From UBA8752 sp049610565 (lineage in GTDB: Bacteria; Bacteroidota; Bacteroidia; Flavobacteriales_D; Sanyastnellaceae), in the NCBI GenBank assembly GCA_049610565.1, contig JBMYZR010000001.1:62001-126000 (forward strand): DNA of 64,000 nucleotides, read 5' to 3'. Positions 15,892-26,913 of the stretch are shown piece by piece. A program made the position numbers and the translations under genes. The notes beneath the pieces were generated by a model. It was given only the letters and a program-made list of their open reading frames with translations, did no database searches and was not told where the DNA came from. Position 1 is the first letter of the stretch. Every line of letters begins with the position of its first letter.

Positions 15892-17208
15892 TTGGCCCGG
15901 AGAACTCCACCCCACTTCGAGGTTCCGCGGTCCATCTGGCATTGGACCTATGTCCTGATGCGTCCCCTCGGCCGATGGGCCGTCCGCTTCTGGCACCGCG
16001 TGGAGGTCGATGGCGTGGAGCACCTCGCTGATTCACGCGGGGCGGAACGCCCGGCCCGGCTGCTCTTCTCCGCGCACCAGAACGGCCTCGCCGACCCCAT
16101 TCTCGCGTGCGTTTCCCTGCCGCATCAGCTGCATTACTTCACCCGGGCGGATGTCTTCGCCCGCCCCGTGGCCCGGTTCTTCGTCCTGCGCCTCAACATG
16201 ATGCCGATGTTCCGCCCCATCGACCGGGTGGCCGACATGGCCGACCGCAACCGGGAGACGTTCGAGGCGGCGCACCACCGGCTCGACCAGGGGGCCACGT
16301 GCGGCATCTTTCCGGAAGCCGGTCACCTCGACGAGCGGCGGACCCGGCGGTTCAAACACGGCTCTGCGCGCTTCCTCCTCAATGCGATGCAGCGGCCGGC
16401 AGTTCAGGAACGGGGCCTGGAGGTGATGCCGATGGCCCTGGATTTCGAGCGCTACGAGGGCTACCGCAGCAAGGCCCGCATCCGACTGGGTCCGCCGGTG
16501 GACCTCTCCGGGCTGCCCGAGGGGGCCGAAGATGCGGGACACCACCGCGTCTGGTTGAGCGACACCCTGCGGGCCGCCTATCTCGGCGTATCGGTGGAGC
16601 TGGAGGAGGGGGAGGTCTACGACGCCCACCTTGCCGTGTGCCGGTTCGAGGAAGGCCGGACCGGCGGGCGCCCCGACCCCGAATGGCTGAAGGACAAGGG
16701 GCAGTCGCTGATGGCCGCCGGTCCCGAAGCGTTGTCCGAATTCGAGGCGTTGCTCGAGGCCGGCATGGACCACCCGCGGCGGGGGGATGGATTTGCCGCC
16801 CTGGGCCGGTTGCACGGACCGGGACCGACCCGCCTTTTCCGGCACCTCTGGCGCCTGCCCGCCTGGATCGTCTTCCGCTTGACGACGGGATGGTGGCCCC
16901 GCATCATCGAGCCGATGATGGCCCGGCGCATTTCCAAGGTGGGGTTTCGCTCGACCGGCTCGATTCCGATGTCCCTCGTGGCCGTGGGGGGAACGTGGTT
17001 CATCCTGTGCCTGCTCGTGTCCCTCTGGTTGAGAGGATTCGTGTTCGGGCTCGCCCTGTTTGTCCTGTTGCGGCTCTGCCAATCCGTGGCCATGCCCTTT
17101 GAGGATGCGTGGCTCGACCGCGCCGAGGAGAAGCGGTGGGCCCGGTTTGCGAATCACCCCTGGTTGGTGCGGTGGACTCAGGTCGCCGGCGGCGGTTCAC
17201 CTTCCTGA
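15892..17208 (+). CDS. PlsC-type 1-acyl-glycerol-3-phosphate acyltransferase-like membrane protein
   Basis: A 438-residue membrane-associated acyltransferase, probably acting on phospholipid or glycolipid precursors. The active-site block is HQNGLADP, an HQNxxxD form of the usual HX4D motif. The second conserved block is GIFPEAGHLDERR, in place of FPEGTRS. Two hydrophobic helices near the C-terminus (about residues 360-405) anchor it. Translation probably begins at the TTG touching the pheT stop; the first in-frame ATG (15958) would cut into the N-terminal helix before VEVDGVEHL. Close coupling to pheT suggests one transcript. Confidence 0.75.
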   Translation: MARRTPPHFEVPRSIWHWTYVLMRPLGRWAVRFWHRVEVDGVEHLADSRGAERPARLLFSAHQNGLADPILACVSLPHQLHYFTRADVFARPVARFFVLRLNMMPMFRPIDRVADMADRNRETFEAAHHRLDQGATCGIFPEAGHLDERRTRRFKHGSARFLLNAMQRPAVQERGLEVMPMALDFERYEGYRSKARIRLGPPVDLSGLPEGAEDAGHHRVWLSDTLRAAYLGVSVELEEGEVYDAHLAVCRFEEGRTGGRPDPEWLKDKGQSLMAAGPEALSEFEALLEAGMDHPRRGDGFAALGRLHGPGPTRLFRHLWRLPAWIVFRLTTGWWPRIIEPMMARRISKVGFRSTGSIPMSLVAVGGTWFILCLLVSLWLRGFVFGLALFVLLRLCQSVAMPFEDAWLDRAEEKRWARFANHPWLVRWTQVAGGGSPS

Positions 17209-17272
17209 CGGCATGAACGGCCCGGGGACATTCTTCACAGACTCTTAACCGGCGCCGCATGGCAATCCATCC

Positions 17273-17280
17273 TAAATTCA
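17273..17280 (+). promoter_or_regulatory. -7 box for the two-component operon
   Basis: TAAATTCA ends 25 bases before the response-regulator ATG; the last base departs from the consensus. Confidence 0.4.
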
Positions 17281-17305
17281 GGCGCACTTCCACTGCCTGC
17301 ATTTC

Positions 17306-17986
17306 ATGAAACAGCAGAAGATCCTCGTCGTGGACGACGAGCCGGACATCCTGGAGTTGGTCCAGTACAACCTGGAGAAGGAAGGGTTTGCGGTCCGCAC
17401 GGCGTCCAACGGGGTCGAGGCCATTGACCTCGCGTCGCTATGGAGCCCCCACCTCATCCTGCTCGACGTGATGATGCCCGAAATGGACGGCATGGAGACC
17501 TGCATCAAGATTCGGGAAAACGCCAAGCTCGACGATGCGGTCATCGCCTTCCTGACAGCGCGCAGCGAGGACTACAGCCAGATTGCGGGCTTTGATGCCG
17601 GAGCGGATGACTACATCACGAAGCCCATCAAGCCCCGCGTCCTGCTGAGCCGCATCAAGGCCTTGTTGCGCCGCGGTGCGAAGGGGGCGGAGTCCAAACC
17701 CGTCTTCTCCGGAAAGACCCTCACCATCGACCGGGACCGCTATGTCGTGATCCGGAACGGCGAGGAAATGAACCTGCCCAAGAAGGAATTCGAGCTTCTG
17801 TCCCTGTTGGTCTCCCAGCCCGGGAAGGTGTTCACCCGCTCCGCCATCCTGTCCGAGGTCTGGGGCAATGACGTGGTGGTGGGCGACCGCACCATCGACG
17901 TCCACATCCGCAAGCTTCGCGAGAAATTGGGCGACCACTACTTCAAGACGGTGAAGGGCGTGGGCTACAAGTTCCAGGAGGAATGA
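17306..17986 (+). CDS. PhoB/OmpR-family response regulator
   Basis: A 226-residue response regulator. The receiver domain (1-120) has the acidic pair in VVDDEPD, the phospho-acceptor Asp in LILLDVMMPEMDG and Lys in YITKPIKP. The C-terminal winged helix (about 130-225) has the OmpR/PhoB pattern, with LPKKEFELLSLL and the recognition helix region VVVGDRTIDVHIRKLREKLG. It overlaps the kinase gene by 4 bases (ATGA), so both are translated from one mRNA. The PhoB-like pattern suggests phosphate control, but no pho genes are nearby. Confidence 0.9.
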   Translation: MKQQKILVVDDEPDILELVQYNLEKEGFAVRTASNGVEAIDLASLWSPHLILLDVMMPEMDGMETCIKIRENAKLDDAVIAFLTARSEDYSQIAGFDAGADDYITKPIKPRVLLSRIKALLRRGAKGAESKPVFSGKTLTIDRDRYVVIRNGEEMNLPKKEFELLSLLVSQPGKVFTRSAILSEVWGNDVVVGDRTIDVHIRKLREKLGDHYFKTVKGVGYKFQEE

Positions 17987-19026
17987 AAGTCTTGACGCCA
18001 CGGGGAGTCGCCATCGCCTCGGCCTTGGTCATCACCCTGCTCGGTTTGGGCCTGCTGGCCTTCGTGCTGGGCATCTATGGTGTCGAGGCCCCTCTGCAGG
18101 CCTTTGCCCTCATCGGATTGATGCTGTTTGCCCTGTCGCTGGCCATCACCTACGCCACGATTGAGCGCTTCATTTATCAGAAAGTCCGGATCATCTACAA
18201 GAACATCCACCGCTTCAAGAGCACGAAGGAACGGGCCAAGGACCTCCAGATGAACGAGGACGTGATGGAGAAGGTGCAGCAGGACGTGATGGACTGGGCG
18301 CAGGAACGCGTGCAGGAAATCTCGCAGCTCAAGGAGCAGGAGAACTTCCGCAAGGAATTCATCGGCAACCTCGCGCACGAGCTCAAGACGCCGGTGTTCA
18401 ACATCCAGGGCTACATCCTCACCCTGCTCGAAGGCGCCCTCGAGGACCCCGACCACAACCGGAAATTCCTGATCAAGGCCGCCAAGAACGTCGACCGCAT
18501 GGCGGGCCTCATCGACGACCTCGACGTCATCACCAAGATCGAAGGTGGATCGCTGGAGCTCGACCTCCGGAAGTTCAACCTCACTGCACTTGTGATGGAC
18601 GTGATGGACCAGCTCGAACAGAAGGCCAACCGCGCCGGAATCGAGGTGGAGTTCGTCGACGAGAACCGCCGCAACGTGGAGGTCATCGGGGACACCCCCA
18701 AGATTGAGCAGGTCGTCACCAACCTCATCTCCAACAGCTTGCGTTATGGCAAGGAGGGCGGCAAGACGCAGATCCGGTTCTACGACATGGACGAGCAGAT
18801 GCTGGTCGAGGTGGCGGACGACGGCATCGGCATGTCCGAGGAGCACCTGCCCCGCATTTTCGAGCGGTTCTATCGCGTGGACAAGAGCCGTTCCCGCAAC
18901 GCCGGCGGCAGCGGACTCGGCCTGTCCATCGTGAAGCACATCATCGAGGGCCACGGCCAGTCCATCTCCGTCCGGTCCACGCAGGGGAAGGGGTCGACGT
19001 TTGCCTTCACGTTGCAGAAGGCCTGA
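17983..19026 (+). CDS. PhoR-like sensor histidine kinase
   Basis: A 347-residue membrane kinase, partner of the regulator just upstream. Two hydrophobic helices (about 8-30 and 40-60) leave almost no periplasmic loop, so sensing is likely within the membrane or by partner proteins. A coiled-coil linker leads to the H box NLAHELKTPVF. The ATPase domain has the N box EQVVTNLISNSLRYG, G1 DDGIGM, the F box IFERFYRVDKSRSR and G2 GGSGLGLS, all intact. This complete set contrasts with the degenerate kinase-like protein at 7601-9412. Confidence 0.92.
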   Translation: MKVLTPRGVAIASALVITLLGLGLLAFVLGIYGVEAPLQAFALIGLMLFALSLAITYATIERFIYQKVRIIYKNIHRFKSTKERAKDLQMNEDVMEKVQQDVMDWAQERVQEISQLKEQENFRKEFIGNLAHELKTPVFNIQGYILTLLEGALEDPDHNRKFLIKAAKNVDRMAGLIDDLDVITKIEGGSLELDLRKFNLTALVMDVMDQLEQKANRAGIEVEFVDENRRNVEVIGDTPKIEQVVTNLISNSLRYGKEGGKTQIRFYDMDEQMLVEVADDGIGMSEEHLPRIFERFYRVDKSRSRNAGGSGLGLSIVKHIIEGHGQSISVRSTQGKGSTFAFTLQKA

Positions 19027-19038
19027 CCTCGGGCCTCA

Positions 19039-19698
19039 TCAGGCCTGCATCATGCCGGTTCCCGCCCCATTGACGAAGGGGTTGGAGGCGCGCTCCTCCC
19101 CGATGGTCGTGGTGGGACCATGCCCCGGCCAGACCTCCATGTCATCGGGCAGCGCGTACAGGACAGAAGAAATGCTGCGGGCGAGCGTCGCGGCATCGCC
19201 CCCCGGCAGGTCCGTGCGGCCCACGCTGCCACGGAACAAGACGTCGCCTCCGACCACATGGCCGCCTTCTTCATCGATGAAGACGACATGACCCGGAGCG
19301 TGCCCGGGCGTCCACCGCACGGTCAGTGTCAAGCTCCCGAATTCGAGGACCTCACCGTCCTCCAGTGGGTCGGGATGAAGCGCGGGGAGCTCATCCATCG
19401 GGACCCCGTACATCTCGGCCGCACGCGGGGCCATCTCGTAGGTGATCCGGTCCGCGGGGTGCACCCTCGGAAGGAGGCCATACCGCTCCTTCATCCCGGC
19501 ACAGCCGAGGACGTGATCGAGGTGGGCGTGGGTCAGCAGCAGCGCCCGGGGCGTCCAGCCGCGTTGCTCGAGCTCACGCTCGAAGGCGGCCCACTCCTGG
19601 GGCGCCGACATCCCGGGGTCGATGACGATGGCCCCATTGGCGCCATCGTGAAGGACCACGGTGTTTTCAGAAAAAGCGTTGAATGCCAGCGAGAACAT
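19039..19698 (-). CDS. Metallo-beta-lactamase-fold hydrolase (glyoxalase II-like)
   Basis: A 219-residue hydrolase with the di-metal motif THAHLDHVLG, a GHAPGHVVF histidine, GGDVLFRGSVGRTDLPGG and the last histidine in WPGHGPTT. This pattern matches small glyoxalase II-like or YcbL-like hydrolases that cut thioesters. The frame is open upstream of the start, but that part is antisense to the next gene's 5' end. ATG 19698 begins right at the conserved MFSLAFNAFSENTVV. A weak box, GAACTTGC, ends 5 bases before it. Confidence 0.85.
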   Translation of the reverse strand: MFSLAFNAFSENTVVLHDGANGAIVIDPGMSAPQEWAAFERELEQRGWTPRALLLTHAHLDHVLGCAGMKERYGLLPRVHPADRITYEMAPRAAEMYGVPMDELPALHPDPLEDGEVLEFGSLTLTVRWTPGHAPGHVVFIDEEGGHVVGGDVLFRGSVGRTDLPGGDAATLARSISSVLYALPDDMEVWPGHGPTTTIGEERASNPFVNGAGTGMMQA

Positions 19699-19703
19699 GG
19701 GCC

Positions 19704-19711
19704 GCAAGTTC
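19704..19711 (-). promoter_or_regulatory. Weak -7 box for the metallo-beta-lactamase gene
   Basis: On the minus strand GAACTTGC lacks the first T of the consensus but ends 5 bases before the ATG, the spacing seen for other boxes here. Confidence 0.25.
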
Positions 19712-19743
19712 TTCCAAAGGGAACAAACGGCACCCCGGATGCG

Positions 19744-19751
19744 TACTTTGC
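19744..19751 (+). promoter_or_regulatory. -7 box for the TolB-like giant gene, nearly leaderless
   Basis: TACTTTGC ends 5 bases before the ATG at 19757, which is one reason that start is preferred. Confidence 0.4.
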
Positions 19752-19756
19752 TCGAG

Positions 19757-22700
19757 ATGCCGGTCACCGGAATGCGGAAGGGCAGCCTCGGGCTGATGTT
19801 GACCTTGCTTCTTGCAAGCGGACTCCGTGCGCAGTTCCACAACGGACTGGACATGGCCTTCGGTCAACAACGGGTCCAGTACCGCACGTTTGACTGGCAA
19901 TACCTCGGTGGCGACCCCTTCGAAGTCCAATTCTACCAAGGGGGCCGCACGCTCGCGGAACACGCCCTGTTCAGCCTGCTGACCGATCTGCCGTCCTGCG
20001 AAGCCGACTTCCAGATGCGGCTCGGCGACGACGTTCAGGTGCTGGTCTACAACAAGCACGCGGACTTCCGGCAGAGCAACATCGGCATCGACGGCAGTGA
20101 CGCGGGCAACATCGGCGGGACGACCACCATCCACGGTCGCAAGGTCTTTGCCTGGTTCGATGGTGACCGGTCCGCGTTCCGGAGGCAGTTGCGCACCGGA
20201 CTGAACCGGGTCATGCTGCGCCAATTCCTGTACGGCGAAGACTGGAAGGATGTGGTCAAGAACGCCCAGTTGTACGACCTCCCGGGGTGGATGGAGGACG
20301 GCATGGTGGGGGCCTTGTCTGGTCCGATGTTGCCCGAGGATGTTCCTCTCCTCGAGGACCTTGTGTCCCGGGACGGCCTCCTCTCCGTGCAGGTGCTGGA
20401 CCGGGAGGAGGCCCGCGTGGCCGGCGAGGCCATCTGGCACTTCATCCTCGAGACGTTCGGCCGCCAGGCTGTGGTCGATGTGTTGAGCGGTTTCAAGGCA
20501 GGGCGCACCCTCGATGCCGGTTTCCGCCGGATTGGATTTGACCTGGAGGGCATCCTCGCCGCCGCACAGGCCCAGATGCTCCTGCGCACCCTGGCTCCGG
20601 ATGCCGAGGAGGCGCGCCCTGCGCAAGGAGGAACCGTCCAGCTCACCGCCCAACCGGACCGGGAACGGCAGAACCACCTCGGCGACCTTCCCCACCGGGC
20701 AGCCCGGAAGTACACCCACCACCGCTTCGCCCGCTCGGCCGATGGACGGTGGACGGCGTGGGCCACGGACGAGCGCGGCCAGATCCGCATCTGGGTGTCG
20801 GATGGCCGGCGCAAGCGTTGCCTGGCCCGGTACGATCACAAACTCGACCGCATCCTCGACCCGACCGTGCCCGTCCTCGCCTGGCACCCGACCGCGCCCA
20901 TCCTCGCCCACATCCACGAGGCCAAAGGGCGGGTGTTCCTCACCACCACCGACGTGGAGTCCAAGGAAAGCGCGGAACGGGAGCTGTTCCGGATCGAAAA
21001 GGTGATCCACCTCGACTGGTCGCCCGACGGACGCAGCATCGCCTTCGGCGGGGTCCGGGGAGGCCAATCCGATGTGCATGTCTTCAACACCCTCGCCGGA
21101 TCGCAGGTCCCGCTTTGGGAGGATCCGTGGGATGACCTCGAGCCCGACTGGCTGCCGGACGGGTCCGGATTGGTCTTCAGCAGCAACCGGCCCGATGGGT
21201 GGGACACGTTGCCCCCCTGGCCCGTTCCTGCCAACCGGGACCTGTGGGTGTACCGGTTGGAGGAGAAACGGTTCGAGCGGCTCACAGACACGCCGGCCTT
21301 GGACGAGGTCGAGCCCAAGGCCCTCGGTGGGGGTCGGTTCGCCTACCGGGAATCCCAAGATCTGACCACGGTCTCCCTCGCCATTCAGGACAGTGCCATC
21401 CTTCGGGTCGACACGGCGATCCACTACCGGTACTTCACCCGCACTGCGCCCTGGTTGGAATTGGACAGACCCGCCCTGTCGTTCTCCGTTCAGGAAGGGG
21501 CAACGCAATGGGGCGCCCACACCCTCCGCCGCGGACGGGCAGTCTGGACGACGGCGGACCTGCCTGCAATTCCCGGTGCCCGGTCCATGGCCGAGTCCGG
21601 GGCCGACCTCCCCCCCTCACGGCGGGACGGCCTCGACTACCTGCCGGACCCCAACCCGGTCCTGCTGCCCGGCCAGGTGGATTTCCGCAACTACTCCTTC
21701 GAATCGGAACGGAGCGCACCCGGTGCGGCCCCGCAGGCCCCGGTCAATCCGGGCCCCACAGACGCGGGACGGATGGCCTCCGCAGCGCCGATGCCCGACA
21801 TCCCCACGCCCCTTCCCTACCGGACCAACTACGCCGTGGACGAGCTGCTGAGCCAGGTCGACAACACCTTCGCCACCTCCTTCTACCAGCCCTTTGCCGG
21901 CCCCGCGTCCAGCTTTCCCGGGCTGAGTGGACTCATCAAGATCGGCGCCTCAGACCTCCACGAACACCGCAAATGGGTCGGTGGGGTCCGCCTGGCGGGC
22001 AGCCTGCAGAACTCCACGTTCGTCCTCAGCCATCAGGACCTCGAACGCAAGGTGGACCGGCAGTGGATCATCGAGCGCCAGGGCAATGAACGCCTCAACC
22101 CGGACCTCGACGCCCTCACCCGGACCCACACGCACGCCGTCCATTACCGCCGCACGGTTCCCTTCAGCGAAACGATGAGCCTGCGTGCCCAGCTGACCTA
22201 CCGGCTGGACCGGACCGCGCTGCTGGCCACCGACCCCTTCAACGCGAGCCGGGACGACCTCTACTCCCAGGGCATCGGCGGTACAGTCAGCTGGGTCTTC
22301 GACGACAGCCGGGTCCGCGCCCTCAACATCCGCAACGGCACCCGGGCCAAGGCCTGGTTCGAGATGCTCGCCCCGCCCGATGGGGACGGCGACATGCTCC
22401 TCGTAGCCGGCTTCGACGCCCGCCGGTACATCCCGCTCTACCAGCGCGTGACCCTTTGCCTGCGCGCAGCCGGAAACTCGTCCTTCGGCGACCGGCAGCT
22501 GATCCACTATCTCGGTGGCGTGCAACAGTCCCTCATCCCCTCGATTGATGGCGCCATGCCCCTTCCGGACGGGGAATTCGCCTACCAGACGGCCGCGACG
22601 CCGATGCGGGGCTTCCTGCGGAATGCGCGCAACGGCACCAGCTTCGCCGTGGCCAATGCCGAATTGCGGTTGCCCATCTTCGCCACGCTCATGCCCAAGA

Positions 22701-22996
22701 AGACCCTCACGCCCCTGTTGGAACACTTCCAAGCCGTCGGCTTCTTCGACATCGGCAGCGCCTGGACCGGCTCCGACCCGTATGCCGATGAGAATGCCTT
22801 CAACAGCACGACCATCGAGCAGTACCCGGTCAGCATCACCGTGGACAACAACCGCGAGCCCATCATCTGGGACTTCGGCTTCGGCCTGCGGACCGAGCTC
22901 CTGGGCTACTTCGTCCGGGCCGACTGGGGTTGGGGCGTGGACGACGGGCTGATCCTCGACCGCGTTTTCCAGATTTCCCTGACCACCGACTTCTGA
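19757..22996 (+). CDS. Gluzincin-like/TolB-propeller/outer-membrane-barrel fusion protein
   Basis: A 1079-residue exported protein. A signal peptide (SLGLMLTLLLASGLRA) is followed by a peptidase-MA-like region at about 45-290. It keeps the family block VLVYNKHADFRQSNIG, but the expected HExxH is absent; at that place the sequence reads RTGLNRVMLRQFLYG. Next come WD40-like PD40 repeats at about 350-640, as in TolB (LAWHPTAPILAH, LDWSPDGRSIAFGG, EPDWLPDGSGLVFSS). The last 350 residues look like a BamA/Omp85-type barrel ending in a C-terminal Phe. It is probably an outer-membrane protein with an inactive peptidase domain. ATG 19772 is an alternative start. Confidence 0.7.
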   Translation: MPVTGMRKGSLGLMLTLLLASGLRAQFHNGLDMAFGQQRVQYRTFDWQYLGGDPFEVQFYQGGRTLAEHALFSLLTDLPSCEADFQMRLGDDVQVLVYNKHADFRQSNIGIDGSDAGNIGGTTTIHGRKVFAWFDGDRSAFRRQLRTGLNRVMLRQFLYGEDWKDVVKNAQLYDLPGWMEDGMVGALSGPMLPEDVPLLEDLVSRDGLLSVQVLDREEARVAGEAIWHFILETFGRQAVVDVLSGFKAGRTLDAGFRRIGFDLEGILAAAQAQMLLRTLAPDAEEARPAQGGTVQLTAQPDRERQNHLGDLPHRAARKYTHHRFARSADGRWTAWATDERGQIRIWVSDGRRKRCLARYDHKLDRILDPTVPVLAWHPTAPILAHIHEAKGRVFLTTTDVESKESAERELFRIEKVIHLDWSPDGRSIAFGGVRGGQSDVHVFNTLAGSQVPLWEDPWDDLEPDWLPDGSGLVFSSNRPDGWDTLPPWPVPANRDLWVYRLEEKRFERLTDTPALDEVEPKALGGGRFAYRESQDLTTVSLAIQDSAILRVDTAIHYRYFTRTAPWLELDRPALSFSVQEGATQWGAHTLRRGRAVWTTADLPAIPGARSMAESGADLPPSRRDGLDYLPDPNPVLLPGQVDFRNYSFESERSAPGAAPQAPVNPGPTDAGRMASAAPMPDIPTPLPYRTNYAVDELLSQVDNTFATSFYQPFAGPASSFPGLSGLIKIGASDLHEHRKWVGGVRLAGSLQNSTFVLSHQDLERKVDRQWIIERQGNERLNPDLDALTRTHTHAVHYRRTVPFSETMSLRAQLTYRLDRTALLATDPFNASRDDLYSQGIGGTVSWVFDDSRVRALNIRNGTRAKAWFEMLAPPDGDGDMLLVAGFDARRYIPLYQRVTLCLRAAGNSSFGDRQLIHYLGGVQQSLIPSIDGAMPLPDGEFAYQTAATPMRGFLRNARNGTSFAVANAELRLPIFATLMPKKTLTPLLEHFQAVGFFDIGSAWTGSDPYADENAFNSTTIEQYPVSITVDNNREPIIWDFGFGLRTELLGYFVRADWGWGVDDGLILDRVFQISLTTDF

Positions 22997-22999
22997 CCC

Positions 23000-23389
23000 A
23001 TGGATGCCTCTGTCCTCCTGACCCTCCTGCTCATCGGTGTCTCCGCCGGCCTGCTCAGCGGGTTCATCGGCATCGGCGGGGGCCTGCTCATCGTGCCGGC
23101 CCTGATGTACTTCACGGGCCTTTCCCAGATGGCGGCACAGGGGACGAGCCTCGCCCTGATGCTCCCGCCGATCGGCGCCCTCGCCGTCATGAACTATTGG
23201 AAGGCTGGCGAAGTCGACATCCGCGCCGCGGCGGTCATGGTGGTGGCCTTCATGATCGGCGGCCATTTCGGCAGCCGCATCGCGCTGGCGATGGATCCAC
23301 TCAAGGTCCGGCTCGCCTTCGGCACCGTGATGCTCTTCGTGGCGGTGCGCATGATCATCCAGACCTCCCGCGAACTGTGGACCCCGTAA
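23000..23389 (+). CDS. Half-size TauE/SafE (TSUP) family membrane protein
   Basis: A 129-residue, about four-helix membrane protein. The N-terminal SAGLLSGFIGIGGGLLIVPAL is the signature of one TauE/SafE repeat, a family linked to export of sulfite and other sulfur-containing anions. Full members are about 250 residues with two repeats; this protein has one, so it would have to form dimers. It starts 3 bases after the upstream stop and ends 1 base before the amidohydrolase start, so it sits inside an operon and does not look like a broken gene. Confidence 0.82.
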   Translation: MDASVLLTLLLIGVSAGLLSGFIGIGGGLLIVPALMYFTGLSQMAAQGTSLALMLPPIGALAVMNYWKAGEVDIRAAAVMVVAFMIGGHFGSRIALAMDPLKVRLAFGTVMLFVAVRMIIQTSRELWTP

Positions 23390-23390
23390 C

Positions 23391-24623
23391 ATGCTGAAGA
23401 ACGCCATCCTCCAGGCGGCCGAACGGTCCGCTGACACCGTGCGCAACCACCGCCGGCACCTGCACCGGCACCCCGAGCCGTCCTACGCCGAGGTCAAGAC
23501 GGGTGCCTATGTCTCGCAGGCCCTTGGCGCGCTGGGCATCGCCCATTCCACGGGGTGGTGCGCGGACCGGGGCGCCGCGGGCATCGTGGCCCACCTCCAC
23601 GGTCAGGAGCCCGGCAGCCGCAGCCTGGCCCTCCGTGCGGACATGGACGCCCTGCCCATCCAGGAGGTGGACCGGCCCCATGCGAGCACCGTGCCCGGAT
23701 GGATGCACGCTTGTGGCCACGACGCCCACACGGCCTGCCTCCTCGGTGCGGCCGAAGTGCTGCAGGCGACGCGGGACCATTGGCAAGGCACCATCCAGCT
23801 CGTGTTCCAACCTGGTGAGGAGACGCTCCCCGGAGGGGCCTCGCTGATGACCGCGGAGGGCGCGCTCTCGCTGGACGCCCCGACGAGCGGTCCCGACAAG
23901 ACGGCGGCGGGACTGGTCGATGGCATTGTGGGCCAGCACGTCTATCCGCAGCTGGATGCGGGCATGGTCGGCTTCCGCAGCGGGCCCTACATGGCCGCAG
24001 CCGACGAAATCCGGATCCGCATCGTCGGCCGCGGCGGGCACGCCGCCCTGCCGCACCGGACGGTCGACCCTGTGGTGGCTGCGGCCCACGTGATCACCGC
24101 ATTGCAGACCGTGGTCAGCCGGCACTGTGACCCCACACAGCCCGCCGTCCTCACCTTCGGCCGGGTGGCCGGCGGTCATGCGCGCAACATCATTCCGGAC
24201 GAAGTCGTCCTCGACGGCACCCTCCGGACCTACGACGAACCCACCGCAGACCTCCTGCGCAGCGCCATCCACCGCGTAGCCGAATCCACAGCAGCGGCCT
24301 TCGGCGCCCGCGCCGAGGTCGACCTCGCCATTGGCTATCCGCCTGTGGTGAACCACCCCGCCCTGACCGACCAATGCCGCCGCCAGGCAGAAGAACTCCT
24401 CGGGGCAGACCGCGTGGTGGACCTGCCCCTCCGCATGACGGGAGAGGATTTCAGCTTCTACCAGAAACAGGTGCCCGGGTGCTTTTATCGGCTGGGAACC
24501 GGCGGAGAAGGACGGGGGTGTCGCGCCGGACTGCACACCGCAGAATTCGACATCGACGAAGCGGCGCTCCAAACGGGCACCGCCATGATGGCGTGGTTGG
24601 CCTCGACCGGCCAGCCGGATTGA
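23391..24623 (+). CDS. M20-family amidohydrolase (hippurate/N-acyl amino acid hydrolase type)
   Basis: A 410-residue metal-dependent amidohydrolase that likely releases amino acids from N-acyl or related amides. Metal-site motifs are clear: HRHPEPSYAE, LRADMDALPIQE, HACGHDAHTACLLGAA, QPGEE and, near the end, RMTGEDFSFYQKQVPG. The dimerisation domain (GRGGHAALPHRTVDPVVAA) is in the expected place. The exact substrate cannot be read from the sequence. The ATG follows the TauE stop by one base. It converges on recQ with a 6-base gap. Confidence 0.88.
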   Translation: MLKNAILQAAERSADTVRNHRRHLHRHPEPSYAEVKTGAYVSQALGALGIAHSTGWCADRGAAGIVAHLHGQEPGSRSLALRADMDALPIQEVDRPHASTVPGWMHACGHDAHTACLLGAAEVLQATRDHWQGTIQLVFQPGEETLPGGASLMTAEGALSLDAPTSGPDKTAAGLVDGIVGQHVYPQLDAGMVGFRSGPYMAAADEIRIRIVGRGGHAALPHRTVDPVVAAAHVITALQTVVSRHCDPTQPAVLTFGRVAGGHARNIIPDEVVLDGTLRTYDEPTADLLRSAIHRVAESTAAAFGARAEVDLAIGYPPVVNHPALTDQCRRQAEELLGADRVVDLPLRMTGEDFSFYQKQVPGCFYRLGTGGEGRGCRAGLHTAEFDIDEAALQTGTAMMAWLASTGQPD

Positions 24624-24629
24624 TTCGGG

Positions 24630-26849
<2,220 letters not shown>

Positions 26850-26913
26850 CTAACTTTGGCATCATCAATATAGGCCACTGAAGCCGCTTCCGCACCCCAA
26901 CTTCACCCGCGTT

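Noticed and set aside
13294..16023. Upstream extension of the receiver-CRP frame to over 1200 codons
   Set aside because: The extension is antisense to pheT and not protein-like; the real protein begins at the receiver domain ATG (13293).
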